From assembly GCA_013396655.1 (NCBI GenBank), contig WBMV01003351.1, forward strand, positions 558,001-622,000: 64,000 nt of DNA. Direction: 5' to 3'. The position numbers were made by a program, and so were the translations under genes. Position 1 is the stretch's first letter. Each line of letters begins with the position of its first letter. Origin of the DNA: Campylorhamphus procurvoides (lineage: Eukaryota; Chordata; Aves; Passeriformes; Dendrocolaptidae). The notes below the pieces were generated by a model. The model was not told where the DNA came from, did no database searches, and saw only the letters and a list, made by a program, of their open reading frames with translations. Of this stretch, positions 61,465-64,000 are shown one piece after another.

Positions 61465-62633
61465 CTAGTACCAGTCAGTACCCTCAACTCCTTTTCTCCT
61501 GGGCTGCTTTCCAGCAGGGGGTTATTGTGGCCAAAGTGCAGGACCCGACACTTGACTTTGTTGAACCTCATGCCACTGGATTCAGCCCACCTATCCAGCC
61601 TGTCCAGGTCCCTCTGCAGAGCCCTCCTGCCTTCCAGCAGATTGACACTCCCTCCCAGCTTGGTGTCATCTGCAAGTCTGTTTATGGTAGACTCAATCCC
61701 CTCATCCAGGTCATCAATAAAGATATTAGACAGGACTGGGCCCAACACCAGTTGGAGACCCAACACCACTGGCCCTGGAGAACACCATTAGTGACCAGCT
61801 GCCAGCTAGATGCAGTCCTGTTCACCACCACTCTCTGGGCCCAGCCATCCAGCCAGTTCTTAATACAGCAGAAAGTACACCTGCCCAAGCTGTGGGCTGC
61901 CAGCTTTTCCAGGAGTATGCTGTGTCAAAGGCTTTGCTGAAGTCCAGGTAGACTACATCCACAGCCTTCCCCTTATCCACCAGGTGGGTCACCTGGTCAT
62001 AAAAAGAGATCAGGTTGGTCAGGCAAGACCTACTTCTTCTAAATTCTTTCTGGCTGGATTCCCTGTACATCCTCTATGTGCCATAAGATCACACTCAAGA
62101 TGATCTGCTCCAAAATCTTGCCAGGCACTGAGGCCTGTAGTTTACTGAATCTTCCTTCTGGCTCATCTTGTGAATGGACATCACATTGGCTAACCTCCAG
62201 TCATCTAGGACCTACTTTTCTTGTGAGCCAAGACTGTTGAAAAATGATGGAGAGTGGCTTGGTGAGTTTTCCTGCCAGCTCCCTCCTCATCCTTGGATGG
62301 ATCCCATCTAGTCCCATAGACTTGTGAAGATCCAAGTGGCTCAGCAGGTCACTAACTGCTTCCTCCTGTATTACAGGGGGGCTATTCAACTGCCCATCCC
62401 TGTCTACCAACCCAGGAGGCCAGGTATCCTGGGGATGACCTGTCTTATTTTTGAAAACTGAGGAAAAGATGGTGTTAAGTACCTCAGCCTTTTCCTCATC
62501 CTTGGTAACTATGTTCCACTCCCTCCCATGTCGAACAAAGAATGGAGGTTTTCTTTGCCTCTGCCTTTCCTATTGATGTATTTATAGAAACCCTTTTGGT
62601 TATTCTTAACAGAAGTGGCCAGATTAAGTTCAT

Positions 62634-62871
62634 AATATTTCTGTGTGACCACACAGCTTCAAACATTTGCAATGTGAACATTGTATAGTGAATTCTTTGT
62701 CATAAAAGTTCAACTAGAAAGCACTGCTAAAGATAACAATGTATGCTACAACCAAAAGAAAAGTAGAAACACTCTGCCCACTTTTTCAACCTAAATTTTG
62801 AGGAGTGTACAAAACTGGAAACTGAATATTCATGTGGAGAAGGTGAAACATCTTAAGATAAAAGAAAAATC
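62634..62871. other. spacer between two CR1 copies
   Basis: AT-rich sequence between the 5'-truncated end of one CR1 and the next; nothing recognised. Confidence 0.45.
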
Positions 62872-63391
62872 CTCAGAGCTGGACGCTGTAGTCCAGGTGG
62901 GCTCTCATAAGAATGGAGTAGCAGGGCAGAATCACTTCCCTCAACCTTCAGTCCACACTACTTTTGATGCAGCTGAGGATACAATTGGCCTTCTGGGCTC
63001 TGAGTGAACATTGCTGGCTCATGTTCAGCCTCTAACCCACCAGTACCCCCAAGTCCTTCTTGGCAGGGCTGCTCTTGATTTCTTCATCTCCCAGCCTGTG
63101 TTGATACCTGGGACTGGCCCAACTGAAGTGCAGCACCTTGTGCTTTGTCTTGTTAAACCTCATGAAATTTCCATCCACCCAATTCTTAACTTTGTCCAAG
63201 TCCCTCTGAATGGCATCCCATCTTTCTGGTGTGTCAACCACACCACTCAGCTTGGTGTCATCTGCAAATTTGCTGAATGTGCACTCGATCTCTTAATTTA
63301 TATCCTTTCTGAAGATATTAAATGACACTGGTCCCAGTACAGACTCCTGAGGGATGCCACTTGTCACTGATATCCACAGGGACTCTAAGCC
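62872..63391 (-). mobile_element. CR1 LINE, internal RT fragment lacking its 3' tail
   Basis: About 520 bp of CR1 in minus orientation, starting at AGAGCTGGACGCTGTAGTCC and ending at ATCCACAGGGACTCTAAGCC. It includes the RT active-site block (TTGGTGTCATCTGCAAATTT, encoding ADDTKL on the minus strand) and GGCCTTCTGGGCTCTGAGTG. The minus frame 63032-63241 still reads [19 protein letters not shown]. It is a different subfamily from the neighbouring copy and covers the RT region that the other copy also has, so it is a separate insertion. Both the 5' end and the 3' tail are missing. Loss of the 3' tail is unusual for a CR1 insertion and implies a later deletion or rearrangement. Confidence 0.93.
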
Positions 63392-64000
63392 AAAAAGCTG
63401 TATCTGTAATTGTAATTTTATGGCTGGAATGACAGACTGAATTATTTTTACATTTTAATTTTTTACATTAGCTAATTAGTAATTTTTAAAAATATATTAA
63501 GCATTAGTCACTTAGCCTTATTCTATCCCTAATATGAAAAGTGACTTTAAAAAGAAACTGTATGCATACATGACTACCTTACTGTAGAAGGGGAATGCAG
63601 AAGTAAGATTAGCTTAAGACTTAAACGCATAGTTTATATATCAGTAAAAAGCGTTTTCAGACACATATCTTGATCAGATATTAATAGCATTCTCTAGAGT
63701 TTATTTTTTCATTATGCATCAGACATTTGAGGAATGTAATTTGGTAACCTAAAACAGCACTTACTTTTAATTTCCAACTATGTGTAGTTTAGGTAAGCTA
63801 AAAGTGAGTGATGCCTAAGGGTCTCTTTGATTTTTGATTTTTTAATTTTATAGATGTTAGAAATTATTGTAGATCTAATGTACTAGTAATATAATTTCAG
63901 TAGCTGAATTTATACATATCAACCCCTTAGAATTCCTTTAGCTGTTTAGTCTGTATTTCAAGGTAGAATTGCAGAAAAGCGCCATGAAGCCTGTACCACA
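63392..64000. other. unique AT-rich DNA, nothing recognised
   Basis: No gene or repeat family recognised up to the end of the window. Confidence 0.45.

Larger units (their letters stand above)
60452..62633 (-). mobile_element. CR1 LINE, long 5'-truncated copy, split by an LTR
   Basis: The best CR1 copy here: about 1.8 kb of CR1 in minus orientation, interrupted by a solo LTR at 61078-61458. From 3' to 5' on the plus strand it keeps a degraded tail (60452), the C-terminal block of reverse transcriptase (CVQFWAPQ at 60913-60944), the RT active-site motif LADDTKL (61656-61680), the upstream motif VYLDFSKAFD (61924-61953) and the palm-proximal part near 62201-62410 (LHKSMGLDGIHPRM). It ends near 62633, still inside the RT domain; the endonuclease and ORF1 parts are absent. 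Frameshifts and stops break the frame, so no active enzyme is encoded. The C-terminal 172 codons (60558-61076) are still open, which suggests a moderate age. Confidence 0.95.

Noticed and set aside
61446..62410. Minus-strand frames with ADDTKL and LDFSKAFD motifs as a possible host reverse-transcriptase gene
   Set aside because: They are broken pieces of the CR1 LINE, with frameshifts and stops between them.

Overview
This window looks like a piece of a bird nuclear genome, AT-rich and non-coding: a gene desert or part of a very large intron. The evidence is its repeats. There are seven fragments of CR1, the dominant avian LINE, and three solo LTRs of one family that I recognise as an avian ERVL-type LTR. 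There is also a nested solo LTR with a clean target-site duplication, another LTR-like insertion, a short hAT-type DNA element and a few ancient amniote repeats. The order of birds cannot be fixed from sequence alone; the LTR-like insertion at 35.6-36.4 kb reminds me of passerine elements, but that is inference.

Layout. 0-13 kb: hAT-like MITE (0.5 kb), ERVL-type LTR copy 1 (2.1-2.7 kb), unique AT-rich DNA, two short CR1 tails (9.9 and 11.3 kb), LTR copy 2 (12.5-13.1 kb). 13-35 kb: mostly unique DNA, with an ancient repeat (17.2-17.8 kb), LTR copy 3 on the minus strand (20.1-20.7 kb), small tandem repeats near 21.4 and 22.0 kb and two weak coding candidates (29.9 and 33.4 kb). 35.6-37.7 kb: a GC-rich LTR-like insertion with 73-bp internal repeats and a CTCF-like motif, then a diverged tandem array. 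39-51 kb: CR1 tail, internally deleted CR1 (44.5-45.0 kb), a possible ERV-derived stretch (47.4-47.9 kb), and a 194-bp tandem duplication with one N at its junction (50.5-50.9 kb). 51-64 kb: a tRNA-like relic, then three CR1 copies, the longest of them split by a 381-bp solo LTR.

No protein-coding host gene, structural RNA, CRISPR array or bacterial-style operon could be supported. The only coding remains I can identify with confidence are reverse-transcriptase fragments of CR1. The long open frames elsewhere are unexceptional for DNA of this length. I found no new biological system. The most useful observations are the nested LTR, the CTCF-like site inside a transposon-derived block, the diverged tandem array, the duplication around the N, and the uniform minus-strand orientation of all CR1 fragments.
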